A stretch of DNA of 64,000 bases, taken from contig JXTB01000397.1 in assembly GCA_002914805.1 (NCBI GenBank), positions 164,603-228,602 on the forward strand. Direction: 5' to 3'. The notes below the pieces were generated by a model. It was not told the DNA's origin and did not search any database. It was given only the letters and a program-made list of their open reading frames with translations. Positions 36,078-46,573 of this stretch are shown piece after piece. Positions within the stretch are counted from its first letter, which is position 1; every line of letters starts with the position of its first letter. Both the position numbers and the translations under genes were made by a program. The DNA is from Parasponia andersonii. Taxonomy: Eukaryota > Streptophyta > Magnoliopsida > Rosales > Cannabaceae.

Positions 36078-36651
36078 TTTTGTCGGCCAACGTTGGTGTG
36101 GGGACCATTTCCATAATGCTTGCCACATGGTTCAAATGCAGTAAAACAAAATGATACAATGGATGAGCTTAATTCAAATTCCCAAAGACACTGCTTAGAC
36201 AGCAGGTGAGTTATAAGCTTGTTAAATTCACGAAGATTAATGCTGAGCCTCTTCTGGGTCTGAGCCTCTTCTGGGTCTGCATCAGACAGATCTCCAAAAA
36301 GGTCAACTGAATCTAAACCACCTCAAACATAAGATCTAGAGCCCTCGAAACTTTCCGTTTCTCTATCCTCATAAGTGACACTCAATCCAGACTCAGATAG
36401 ATCATTTAATGCTCCTTTATAATCACCACATATGTTAGGTGAACCATCTCACAGAGTTACAAACAACCACAATCTCGTCTGGTATAAGCACATATCGGAA
36501 AAGATCATTATAAGTAAGCAACGTCAAATCAAAGAAAGTTACAACGTCCATAATCTATAATTTCTAGAGCACATAACGAGGAAAATAAGGTAATTAATCC
36601 TGAAATTAGGGACTATTAGATACTTAATTTCAGGACACACACATATATATA
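36078..36651. other. Unassigned insert with weak minus-strand coding look
   Basis: Minus-strand reading of about 36450-36080 is nearly open (LNDLSESGLSVTYEDRETES; then, past one stop, GGLDSVDLFGDLSDADPEEA; LREFNKLITHLL). It resembles a decayed gene fragment more than LTR sequence. It contains a 17-bp tandem repeat (separate entry) and a 10-bp inverted repeat CCTGAAATTA (36599-36608) / TAATTTCAGG (36625-36634). I do not recognise the source. Confidence 0.3.
36244..36277. repeat. Perfect 17-bp tandem direct repeat
   Basis: TGAGCCTCTTCTGGGTC occurs at 36244-36260 and again immediately at 36261-36277. The unit is not a multiple of three. Confidence 0.95.
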
Positions 36652-36943
36652 TGGAATATTTTTTAGAATAGGATTGAATTGTTATCTGTAATTTGATATG
36701 AAGAAAAAGAACAATTTGTTTTTTCTTATTCAATACGGTAAACCAGGAAGAAATATATATATATAGGATAAATGGTAACAAGCCTACCATTTAAATCCCT
36801 TAAATCTAGGCAATAAAAAAATAAAGATAATAAAAAGAAATTGGAATGCAAATAAAATCTAATATCAACAGCTCACAAAAATATTCTAAGAATAAAACTA
36901 AATCCTATAAACAAGGAAATAAAATAATGCGAGTAAATCCACA
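36652..36943 (-). mobile_element. 3' LTR of Copia remnant B (minus)
   Basis: On the minus strand a polypurine tract (GCTTGAGGGGGAGTG, + positions 36942-36956) follows the end of the pol frame and leads into TGTGGATTTACTCGC, the LTR start. A TATA-like CCTATATATATATATTTC and an R-like TTGAATAAGAAAAAAC follow. The distal end (TTCCA near 36652) is a guess. Confidence 0.5.
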
Positions 36944-36956
36944 CTCCCCCTCAAGC

Positions 36957-39255
36957 TTGGGAGTAAATGTCAATTATTCCCAGCTTGGAACTTATCTCTT
37001 CGAAACTCTTCCTTAATAATGCCTTTGTGAATATATCAGCTCATTGTTGACTAGTAGGAACGTAGACCAACTGAATGACTCCATCTTCAACTTTTTCTAT
37101 GATAAAGTGTCTGTCAATCTCGACGTGTTGGTGCAACCATGATGAACCGAATTTTTCGTTATGCTAATGGCAGCCTGATTGTCACAATGCATCTTCATAG
37201 GTTCTTGGACATGTAATTTTAACTCTTCAAGAATACGTCTTAGCCATATACCTTTACAAACCCTATGTGCTAAAGCTCTAAAGTCTGCCTCTACACTACT
37301 TCTAGCCATAACAGCTTGTTTTTTACTTTGCCAAAGGACTAAGTTGCCCCTAAACATATGTACAGTACCCAAAGGTTGATCGACAGTCAGTAATTGAACC
37401 TGCCCAACTAGAATATGAATAAAACTCTATGCTCTTGCCGAATGTTTTCTTGAAAAACAGTCCCTTCTCAGGTGTCATCTTAAGATATTGGAGAATACGA
37501 TAAACAACATAAAAGTGTTCTTCAAAGGGATCATTCATGAACTGACTCACGGTATTTACTGAGAAATTAATATCAGGGTGTGTGTGGGAAAAATAGATCA
37601 GTTTTCCTACCAATCTTTGATACCTCCCTTTGTCGACTGGGATACTTCCTTCCTTTTTCCCTAACATGTTGATTAAATCCATTGGAGTCTGAGCTAGATT
37701 ACACTCTAGTATACTAGTCTCCTTTAGTAAGTCTAGACAATACTTACATTGAGATATGACAATTCCCTGGCTGGACCGAGCTACCTCCATACCAAAGAAG
37801 TATTTAAGACTTCTAAGGTCCTTGATTTCAAATTCTGTGGCCAGAAAATTTTTCAAATTCACCATTTCTTCTTGATAATCTCTGTTTAGGATAATATCAT
37901 CTAGATACACTATTAGAAAAGCAATTCTTGAATCTGATTAATGCTTGAAAAATAATGTATGGTCAGATTGGCCTTAAGAATATCCTTGCCTTCTCACTGC
38001 CTTAGTAAATTTGTCGAACCGAACTCAGGGTGATTGTTTCAATCTATATAATAACTTCTTGAGTTTACACACTTGGTTTCCTGTGTTTGGTTCTTCAACT
38101 TAGCAACTGGGGTAAAAGTTTCTAAGAAGTCGATACCATAAGTTTAGGTGAATCCCTTTGCAATAAGTCGAGCCTTATATCGTTCTATACTCCCATCAGC
38201 CTTGTGTTTAACTGTGAAAATCCACTTACATGCCATTGGTTATTTTCCTGGTGGTAGTTTTGTAAGTTCCCATGTACCATTCTTCTTAAGTGCTGATATC
38301 TCTTCTTTAATGGTTATTCTCCATTCAGACTTCTGTGCAGTCTCACGAAAGTTTCGAGGAATTTCAACTAAGGACACAGCGGATATAAATGCTCAATAAC
38401 TGGGAGATAGCTTTTCATAAGAGATAAAGTTAGCTATAGGATATTTGGTGGTACATGTTCTTACTCCTTTTCTTATGGCAATGGGCAAATGCATATCATC
38501 ACTAGTAGTTGGAGTATCAATTGTGTTACTTGGTTGTGTTTCAGATGATTCAAATTCAAGTTCTGATTCCAACTCTTGGTTCTGCTTAGGTAGTGCCTCA
38601 GTTTCTATATTCTCTTGAGTTCATGGCCTCCTAGTGTAAACACATAGCTCTTGATTTATTGCTCCTTGTATGTTTAGCTCGGGTGCTTCTGGTTGAGACT
38701 TGATGGTCTCAAGATGAGTTTCAGATAGATTTCCTTGAGTAAATTTAGCTACGGGTTTAAGGGTGGCACACAGGAATGGATTTCCCTGATGGTGTTCTGA
38801 GTTTCAATAAAAAATGATATTCTTTTGCCTCATTCTCCCTCTGAATATGAGTTTTGGTATAGTAAGGTTGATTCTCAAAGAATGTGCGATCCATGGTGTG
38901 ATAGAATTTGTGAGTAATTAGTGAACAACATTTGTACCCTTTGTGATTTGATGAATATCCCAAAAATATACACTTTGTGGCCTTTAGATCAAGTTTACTT
39001 AGGTTGTGAGAATAGACCAGAACAAATACAGAACAACCAAAAAAATGAAAAGGAATGGAAAATAAGAGACAAGAGGAAGGAAAAGCTTTACCAAGAGCAT
39101 CGTACGGAGTTTTGAATTGAAGGACACGTGAAGGCATTCGATTGACAAGGTAAGTAAATGTGAGAATAGCTTCACCCCAGAAGTATTTAGGAACATTTGT
39201 GGCAAACATCATAGATCAAGTTACCTCAGCAGATGCCTATTTACTGCAAAAACGA
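36957..39255 (-). pseudogene. Copia retrotransposon remnant B (minus): integrase, RT, RNase H
   Basis: Read on the minus strand from 39255. Integrase C-terminal part: NRHLL, NVPKYFWGEAILTFTYLVNR and PSRVLQFKTPYDAL (39235-38757). A poorly preserved linker follows to about 38150. Reverse transcriptase at about 38150-37350 contains MYLDDIIL (YxDD box), LKYFFGMEVARSSQGIVISQ and TPMDLINMLGK. RNase H at 37372-37097 has SRSS-like ARSSVEADFRALA and MHCDNQAAISI. The pol end is KLGIIDIYSQA next to the polypurine tract. Frameshifts and stops throughout disable it. gag and the 5' LTR are missing; the copy is truncated at about 39255, where NLR coding resumes on the opposite strand. Confidence 0.88.
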
Positions 39256-39276
39256 CTGAAAGAAGTAATGTCAGTC

Positions 39277-39475
39277 TTTTCGAATTAAAGAATTTGTCAA
39301 AGTTGAACACACTGAATAGAGAGATACAGAAAGCTCATGTTATACCAAAAGACTTGTTTACTGAAAGGTTGAAGAGGTACGAGGTATGTGTAGGAAGAGG
39401 GAGATATTTTGATACAAATATTCAAGAATCCTGCATCTAGAGAAGCTCCCTGAAAGTAGTTTGTTGAATGATTCT
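39277..39475 (+). pseudogene. NLR leucine-rich-repeat fragment between Copia B and the long LTR
   Basis: The + strand reads FELKNLSKLNTLNREIQKAH, then VIPKDLFTERLKRYEVCVGR and NIQESCI, ending in a frame-shifted LKLND-like segment. 'L..L..LNTL...I.....VPKDL....L.RYK...G' is characteristic of the LRR part of At4g27190-class NLRs. A TAG near 39436 and frame shifts make it non-functional. It is the same strand and class as the 35353 NB-ARC half, and is interrupted at about 39475 by an LTR opening TGTGACATCC. Its continuation is at 45329. Confidence 0.78.
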
Positions 39476-40768
39476 GTGACATCCAGCTCCTCACATAATT
39501 AAGAGAGCTAATAATAAATATGTTCTAATTGCATATTAGACATCTAGAAGTCATTAATACTAGGATCATAAAAATATGCTCATTCCTTATGTTATGTGCT
39601 TTTACATATATGTTATTACACTAATAATTTTCGAAGTGTCCTGATGTAGTATAAAGGTTCAATACCCTCAGAGAGAGAGCTCGGTGTGCTAAAAGAACAA
39701 AGAATATAATTATGAAACTAATACTATGTGCACATGTATTAAGATCGTACTTGTTGATAACTTGGTCAAATAGTAGTTTTTCGGTAAAATGTAATATTCA
39801 CGCACTTCGGAGCCAAATTCACTGTGTTTAACACATCAGATAGGCTTAATTCAATGTCTAGGACTTATTTATAGCATTTTATTTACTAGCTTCATGTAAA
39901 CACGAGGTGGCATTCAGGACACTAATTGGTATTTTGTTACACTAAACTATCTTAGATTCAGCATAATCGCTTAGTATCAATTTTATGCATTCTATTAATT
40001 GGGTATTGATACTATGTTGTATTATTAATTGGAGTCTAATTGACTTATTTTTATATTTATGATTGGTTATGGGGCTAGGTTCCACCAAATTATAATAAGA
40101 TTGGCTATATAGGATTATAAGTCAAAGTATGACTAGATTCCACTTTCTAAGATAGGATTCACCAACTTTGGCTACACTTGGGTGTATAGGAGTGACCAGC
40201 AACATGGTGACTATACTAAGGATGTTTTAGAGCTTGACATATGGAAAGTAATGAACAAAATACCCAAAATACCCCTTAGAATTTAAGTTATGCCATTTCT
40301 TGGTCATTAAGTATCACTTTTAGACTAAATCTGGTCATTTGCTTTCCCTTTCTCTCCAGCCACGACCTGAGCCTCTTCAACACCTTCTTACATTTCTCTC
40401 AACCTCTCTTAGCCATATCCGAGAGTTTCCAAGTGGTAGAACTCAAATTGGAACTCTAGAAAGCAAGATAGACCAAAACTAGTCAAGATAGCTCTACTTA
40501 TTGGAAAAATGGGTTAAGGAAATAATTTGGGCTTGGAAGCCCAAGTGGATTTTAAAGACTAAATTTGTTATAAAACCCATTTTCATGAACCATTTTGAAG
40601 CTAAAAATTGAGTAGGACCCACATCTTGTTGATGAAAGGTCTTGGTGAATTCTTGTTCTCCTCCGCGAGGACATCGATTTCATATATTCATACGCTCAAA
40701 ATGGTGCACAGATGAATAAGAAATTGTTACTCAAAAGTATACCATTGAAATGGAAAATGAAAGGAAAA

Positions 40769-41638
40769 TATTAGAGTCCCACATTGGTGGGAAATGCATG
40801 GTGCAAATGGCTTATATAGAACCTTGTTTTGTGATGGTGGTAAGAATAACTATCACAGATGCTCTCTCAGGCTCGTGCAGGGGAGGTGCAAATCTTCGGG
40901 GTTGGGCCTGAATTTGCATGGGCTCGTGTGTGCCCACACCTGCAGATACAAATGCCAGGCTGAAACTTGGACCATAGCAAGCCCAACTTTTTGTTGTGGC
41001 TCAATATACTTTTCCTTTTCATTTTGAACCAGAATAAACGTTTTTGGATGTTGAAACTGCCATGCAATAAAACTGGTAAATGTTTTAATATTTTGATTAA
41101 AGACTGGCAGGTGTAACAACCAGTTTAATGGCTAAAAACATTAGTAACAGCCATACTAATGGATGGAAAATATTTTGAGATTAATAAAAATCTTTCTGGT
41201 TTTGCTACCAAGTCCCTCCCTTGGAGACTATAAAAGGTGAGCTTTCCTTCCTCATTCAACACACCAAAAAAAAAACAGAAGCCTTCTTCTCTCTGCCATT
41301 CTCTCTCAAGTGTTCTTGAGTTCCTTAGTTTTTCTAGCTAGAGTTCTTCGAGTGTCTAGAAATTTTGTAGCTAGAGTTCTGGTGTGTTTGAGTTCAAAGC
41401 TATCCAGTTCATAAAGTGGAGATGTTGGTACTTCACCTGCTGCTCTTCGTCGTTGCATCCTGAGAGATTGACGCTTGCAAAATCCTCAAGCATTCTGGTG
41501 GAGGAAGCGAATCAGTTTTAAGGACTCTGTATGGAACATAGGTCTCGACAGTTAACAATCTTTTGTTTTTACAGAAATACTTGTTTGGAAGTGCTGCCGA
41601 AATTCTGCTCAAAGTTAGAGCATAATATTTTGGTAACA
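40769..41638 (+). mobile_element. Copia-type LTR nested in the long LTR
   Basis: It opens TATTAGAGTCCCACATTGGT, close to the TGTTAGAGTCCCACATTGG start of a widespread Copia LTR type. It has a TATA box (CTATAAAAGG, about 41229-41238) followed by a CATTCAACACACC leader. The end is placed at TTTGGTAACA (41638) for symmetry with TGTTA; no target duplication was found. The minus-strand ORFs across it are chance readings. Confidence 0.5.
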
Positions 41639-42501
41639 TTATTTATTGAAAAGTTTATTCTAAACGTTTGTAACCTTATATATTGCATGTTACAATTCTT
41701 CTGACACTACTAAGTTCTTCTTTCTAGGTCTTGTCCTTTAATTTCAATTCTCTACTTGTTTCCACTTAGACAAAGGTTTCTTCAGGTCTTCTTAAATCCA
41801 AAAATCTATTTCTAAGCCTTGGAAATCAGTTGGCGGAGATAGAAGATAAGAACACTAGCGAAAACTCAAACTAGTTAAGGTAAGGTTTATGTTGGATTTT
41901 TAATTTGTAGTGAATTTTCTTTATTTCAGCTCTTAAACCTAAGCTATTATTTGATGAATAATAGTCGTAGGAACCCTTATATATTACTAGAAACATAAAA
42001 TTTAAGTGGAGGATTAAAGTTAAACCTAAAGCCCCAAAGTTTGCTATTTATGGAGTTAAGTGTTTTTATATGTAATAGATTAAGTTTTCTATGTTTGTAA
42101 TTTGATTTCTTAAATTTGGATTGTATATCTTATTGATCCTATACACATAAGTGTAAAAGTGGTTTTAAACTTGTTGAAATCGAAAAAGAGTTCAAGTGCA
42201 CTGAGATTGTCCTAAATGATCCTCTTGATGTGTATATCTGGGAATTTGGATTTCTAATTACTATTGCAGGTTTAAAATCATGATTTTAATCATGTGGGAA
42301 CATCCTAAAAATAGGGGAGGTGCTGTCCAAATATTTTTAAAATGAAATGGCACCATTTATGAGCAAATGGACTAGTTTTACAAAATTATGTGCCATTTTG
42401 GATCATTTTTGTGCTAATGAACTAGTATTCATATTTTAATATCTTTGAACAGTTTTTCAATACTACTTATTAACTGTCAAGTACCTTAAATAATTTATAT
42501 G

Positions 42502-43981
42502 TGTTGTTGATTTTACAATAGCTACGCAAGTGCACGTGCCGAAACAAGTAATATAGTAGTGAGTGAGTATCGTCTCCACAGGGACTGATTACCAAAATTA
42601 TTTGTAAAATCTAAGTGTCAAACAAGCTAGTTTAACGAATGAGAAATAAAGATTTGTAATAAAATAGCAACAATTTAAAGTTGCAAGCAGAAAAGTAAAT
42701 ATTAAGCAGAAAATAATGAGATCTAATCAAGTGATTGTGGATCAGTGGTGTGGATAAGCTGGGATTATTGAATCCTCCTTGGTTGCAAATCTGGGTCTAA
42801 TTGCTGCAGCAACGCCTATGGCAAAATCACACCAGTAACTGAAAATTCAGTCTGTACATATTAATCTTCCGAATTCAATATGTTTAAGGTTCTTTTAAAC
42901 CAGATTTGACATATTCCTATGCTAACCCAGTTCTCAAACATCATTTATAGTATCAATTCTCAATGGGTTTGCATGGTAACAATATATTCCTATACCATTA
43001 CTAGTTCAAAGATCTACTAAAGAGATGATTGAATCATGCATCATTCAAGCTAAGTCCAACTAAGATTAATCTTTCCAGAATTAATCCTAATTTATTTATC
43101 CTAAATGTTGATGGCCAAGCAACAAAAGGAAATAATAGTGAGGCATACTTGAACGAACTAGAGGAAAATACCATAAACAATTAAAACAACTTTAATCCAT
43201 CATTACAACCTCAGATTCATCATAATCCCAGCTAAAGGAACTTAGCTCATGGTCTGAAACGTAAAAATCAGCAACCTAAAATGCTCCATAGATTACAGAA
43301 AGTTCCAGAAAAGGAAAAGAAATTATCAAATACAAAGAAGATTAAAAGAGATGAAGAAAGTGCTAGCTGGATGCTGGTGAGTTAGCTCCTTGCTGCTGCC
43401 AGTACGCCTCCTCTTCTTCTTCCTTTCTTCTCTGTACTCTTCCCTCTCTCTCCTTTATTTCCTTTTTCGTGTATCCCTTTTTGTTCAGCCGCCTCCTCCG
43501 TCTTTTTTTTCTTTCTTTCCTTTTTCCTTTTATATTAGGGTAAATGAGGTACCCTAGCACAGGTGTCAGCCAAATAGAAGGGTAAGGACCACTTTTTCCT
43601 CATTTCTCTTTAGCTGGTATTTACTGTTGGCTGTCAGCACCAGCTGTTCAAAATAAATACCAGCTGGAAGTTGACTCTGCTGTTCAGTGTTGCTCTAGCG
43701 TGTTGCTGCAGCAAAGTTGCTTCCAGCTTTCACTTAAGTTCAGCTTTCCTTCTAGGTTGCTACCATTTAATCTCTGCATGGCTTAAGACCAGATTTCAGT
43801 AATTCTAATAAAAATCAAAGGAAATAAACTAGAAATTAACTAGATTAGATCTTAAACATCAGCGAAGCCAAAAACTAAGATAAAGTAAAGAAAAGCACCT
43901 AAACTATAAAATTTATTCTTCTAAAGCAACTATCCTATGACTAAAAATACACAAGATAACTCTATTTTCATAGAGTTATCA
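42502..43981 (-). mobile_element. Solo LTR, 1480 bp, TSD ATATG
   Basis: On the + strand it starts TGTTGTTGATTTTACAATAG and ends CATAGAGTTATCA. On the minus strand it begins TGATAACTCTATGAAAATAG, a common opening of a plant gypsy LTR type. Identical 5-bp ATATG lies at 42497-42501 and 43982-43986. The interior has no retroelement genes. It contains the CTACGCAAGTGCACGTGCCG / CCACAGGGACTG signature near its + strand start and a TC-rich stretch near 43400-43530. Confidence 0.9.
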
Positions 43982-44872
43982 ATATGCTTCTGAGTCATTT
44001 TAAGATCAAGTTTCCTAATTTCGTGAAAATTCTGATTTCGGTATTATTCGAGTATCTTGATGCATTCTTTTAGCAAAATGTGCATTTTGAATAACAGTAA
44101 ACTATGACAGGTAAATAGCACACCAATCTCTAGAGGATATTGACCCTTTGCACAATTCATTTCTATTCAGGACACGAGGTAAATAAAGTACTCAACTAAA
44201 ACACAAGAATTATGTGCTATATAAGTATCTATTATGTTTCCATGTTTTGCATTTATTCTGGTTATGAATATGATCATTGGCATTTCGATTTCAGCATATA
44301 TATGCTTGGTAATTTTAGTGTGGTATTATTATGTACACCATATAATCGTGCATATTTTATGAAAAAGTTTAAGAAGGGTAATATGATTTATGAAATGCCT
44401 TAGTATTATTGTGTAAAACTATTTTATTATAGAGAAGTTAAGACCAGGTAACTTTCAGAAGGATTTGTGTCACTGTTACGGAGAAGCGGGATAAATATTT
44501 ACAGTTTCAGAGTGGCAGCCCCAGCAGAAGGGTAAGTGTGATAGGATTAGTCAGAAGGTTTGCCACAATATTCCTCCTCCAAGTTATATAATAGACTAAA
44601 CTACAGTCTCGGGCCACCTTATCTCTTGAGCTTGATGGGATAACGATGGAATAAGGTTAGTAACGAGCCTTACTGTAGTAAGAGCCAGCGGGAGGAGAAC
44701 CCATAGGATATCATTAATTCAGGAAGCCCTACAGGCACAGTGCTGAACCGGACAATGGGCACAAGACAGGGAAGGGTCTAAATGAAATTATTTATACCGA
44801 AATATTTAAGCAAGCACGATCATATATTTAATTCATGTCATTGAGCAACATGTTATCCATTACTTTACTTAC

Positions 44873-44964
44873 TGAGCTGTAGCTCATTATAGTCTTGTAT
44901 TGCAGGTAATGATTGAGATGAGCTGTAGCTCATTATAGTCTTGTGTTGTAGGTAATGATTGAGA
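44873..44964. repeat. 46-bp tandem duplication inside the long LTR
   Basis: The unit TGAGCTGTAGCTCATTATAG (continuing to GATTGAGA) occurs at 44873-44918 and 44919-44964 with two substitutions (TATTGCAGG versus TGTTGTAGG). The first half of each unit is itself a near-palindrome, GAGCT..AGCTC. Confidence 0.92.
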
Positions 44965-45328
44965 TGACAGTATGAGCTTGTGAGTTGAAGTAGAGGCCCA
45001 ACCTTGGTGTTGTATATATGGATATTTTGACCACTTATGGGGGGCCTAGTTTGTATATTTTGGGATGTTTTGCAGTCTCTCAATGAAGTTATTTTTAGTT
45101 CGTTTTTTTAGTACCTATTTACTATGTTTCGTTTTGTAATATATGTATATACTGATCATGTATGTAAGTAAAGTCAGCTATCCATAGAGTTTTAAAGAAA
45201 ATAAAAAGTTCGAATTAATCCGTATTTTAGAAAAATAATTACAGGATTATTTTCTAAAAATAATGTCTTGTAAATAGAAAGTTAATAAATTTTTCATAGT
45301 AGTAGGAGAATAAAGAGGGCGTTCCGGT

Positions 45329-45923
45329 CTTGGAAAGTTGATTAAACAATGTGAAGATTTGTGCATAGATACAGGTAAAGTTCGATATATATTTAACTCG
45401 ATCAATTGCATCCAACCTGCCTTTCAAAGAGAAGATGCGCTCATTGAGTTTCCTGAGCTGCGTTCACTGAGTCTAAGCTATCTACAAATCTTTGTTCAAT
45501 TCTTGAAGTCTGAGTGGGAGACAAGTTCCGTACCTTTATTTAATGAAAAGTTATTGTTCTTTACTTTTTGTTTTTCATATGCTTTTATTACTATATGTAG
45601 ACGATTGGTTGCAAAAGTGACTCTAACATTATTAATGGGTTTTCATCTCTCCATGCATGCTTTTCTTTTATTTATTTGTTTTAAAGAGTTCGTATTGTTT
45701 TTGTGAACTTCGAAGTTTTCAAATTTTCTTGTTTTCAATTGCAAATTGATCTCCTAACTATGCTTGTATTTGTTCATTTAATTCTTCTTCTTTTTTAATT
45801 TAATTCATTGTTCTTAGGATTGAAACCATCCATATTCCATTCTTGTTTTAGGATCTAAAACTTGGTACATTTGTCGCTATATCCAACATAATCTGTTGCC
45901 CCCACTACCCCCCCCCAAAAAAA

Positions 45924-45961
<38 letters not shown>

Positions 45962-46374
45962 CGGGGTTTTGTTTTCAAGGAATTATATTTCTTTTCATGC
46001 TTAAATATTATAATTATTCTCAAAACTGATTCCTTCATAAACACAACTTTAAATTTGTTTTGATTCGAAATTTTTAAATAAGTTTACTTTCAAATCTTTG
46101 CCACCATAATTCTGAAAATCTTTGAATTGAAATGCGTAACAGTTTATTAATCCAATTCTTTATATTTAGGAAGTTAGAAGTGTGTTTGTAGGCGGCATTT
46201 CCTAGCTTGGAGATATTGAAATTTCAGTTCCTTAATTCCGTACAGACTTTATGGCTAGACCAACCTCCATCCTTACGTATTTTAGATATATATTACTGTC
46301 CAAAACTGAAGACATTGAGCAGTACTTGCACAAAATAAGAAAATGAAGAACCTCTTTTCAATGAAAGGGTACTC
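45329..46374 (+). pseudogene. NLR leucine-rich-repeat fragments after the long LTR
   Basis: 45329-45546 reads LGKLIKQCEDLCIDTGKV, then EFPELRSLSLSYLQIFVQFL and SSVPLFNEK, the 'L.KR.EDL.L' plus 'FP.LRSLSL..L' plus 'PLFNEK' order of At4g27190-class LRRs. After about 630 bp of AT-rich DNA (possible intron), 46190-46374 reads FPSLEILKFQFLNSVQTLWL, PSLRILDIYYCPKLKTLSS and a second PLFNE-like tail before GTACTC. Stops interrupt both pieces, for example near 46334. The repeated PLFNE module suggests LRR-segment duplication, as in this class. The gene end could not be found downstream. Confidence 0.75.
45928..45961. repeat. (TA)n microsatellite, about 17 units
   Basis: Uninterrupted TATATA run following a C run and an A run. 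Confidence 0.95.
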
Positions 46375-46542
46375 TTTCTTCTTCTTTTCCTTGCTATTTT
46401 TATAAATGTTCTGTTTTTCTTCGGTTTATGCTGACCTCTGTTTCAACTTAAAAAGAATTGAAATAAAATGATTGGCTCAGTAGCTCAAGTTTTACACAGT
46501 TACATTTTTATTTTTTTTCCTTTTTCAATTAAGCAAAAAGGA

Positions 46543-46548
<6 letters not shown>

Positions 46549-46573
<25 letters not shown>
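46549..46573. repeat. (GA)n microsatellite, about 12 units
   Basis: Uninterrupted GAGAGA run in AT-rich DNA downstream of the LRR fragments. Confidence 0.95.

Larger units (their letters stand above)
39476..45328. mobile_element. Very long LTR (Tekay/Del-like) splitting the NLR LRR, with nested insertions
   Basis: The block opens TGTGACATCCAGCTCCTCAC and closes GGGCGTTCCG, as LTRs of the Tekay/Del chromovirus type do (TGTGACATCC...GGGCGTTACA). NLR LRR sequence abuts both sides, so the insert lies inside the repeat region. The left flank is GATTC; the right flank (GGTCT) is not identical, so any duplication has decayed. Subtracting the two nested LTRs leaves about 3.5 kb, acceptable for this lineage. 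No gag or pol was found inside, so this looks like a solo LTR. The right part contains the ACTGAGCTGTAGCTCATTAT-like word typical of such LTRs. Confidence 0.55.

Noticed and set aside
39297..39494. 65-codon minus-strand ORF
   Set aside because: It is antisense to a clear NLR LRR reading on the + strand and does not continue the Copia integrase.
40794..41639. Several 65-90 codon ORFs on both strands
   Set aside because: They fall inside a Copia-type LTR with a TATA box; none shows a protein family motif.
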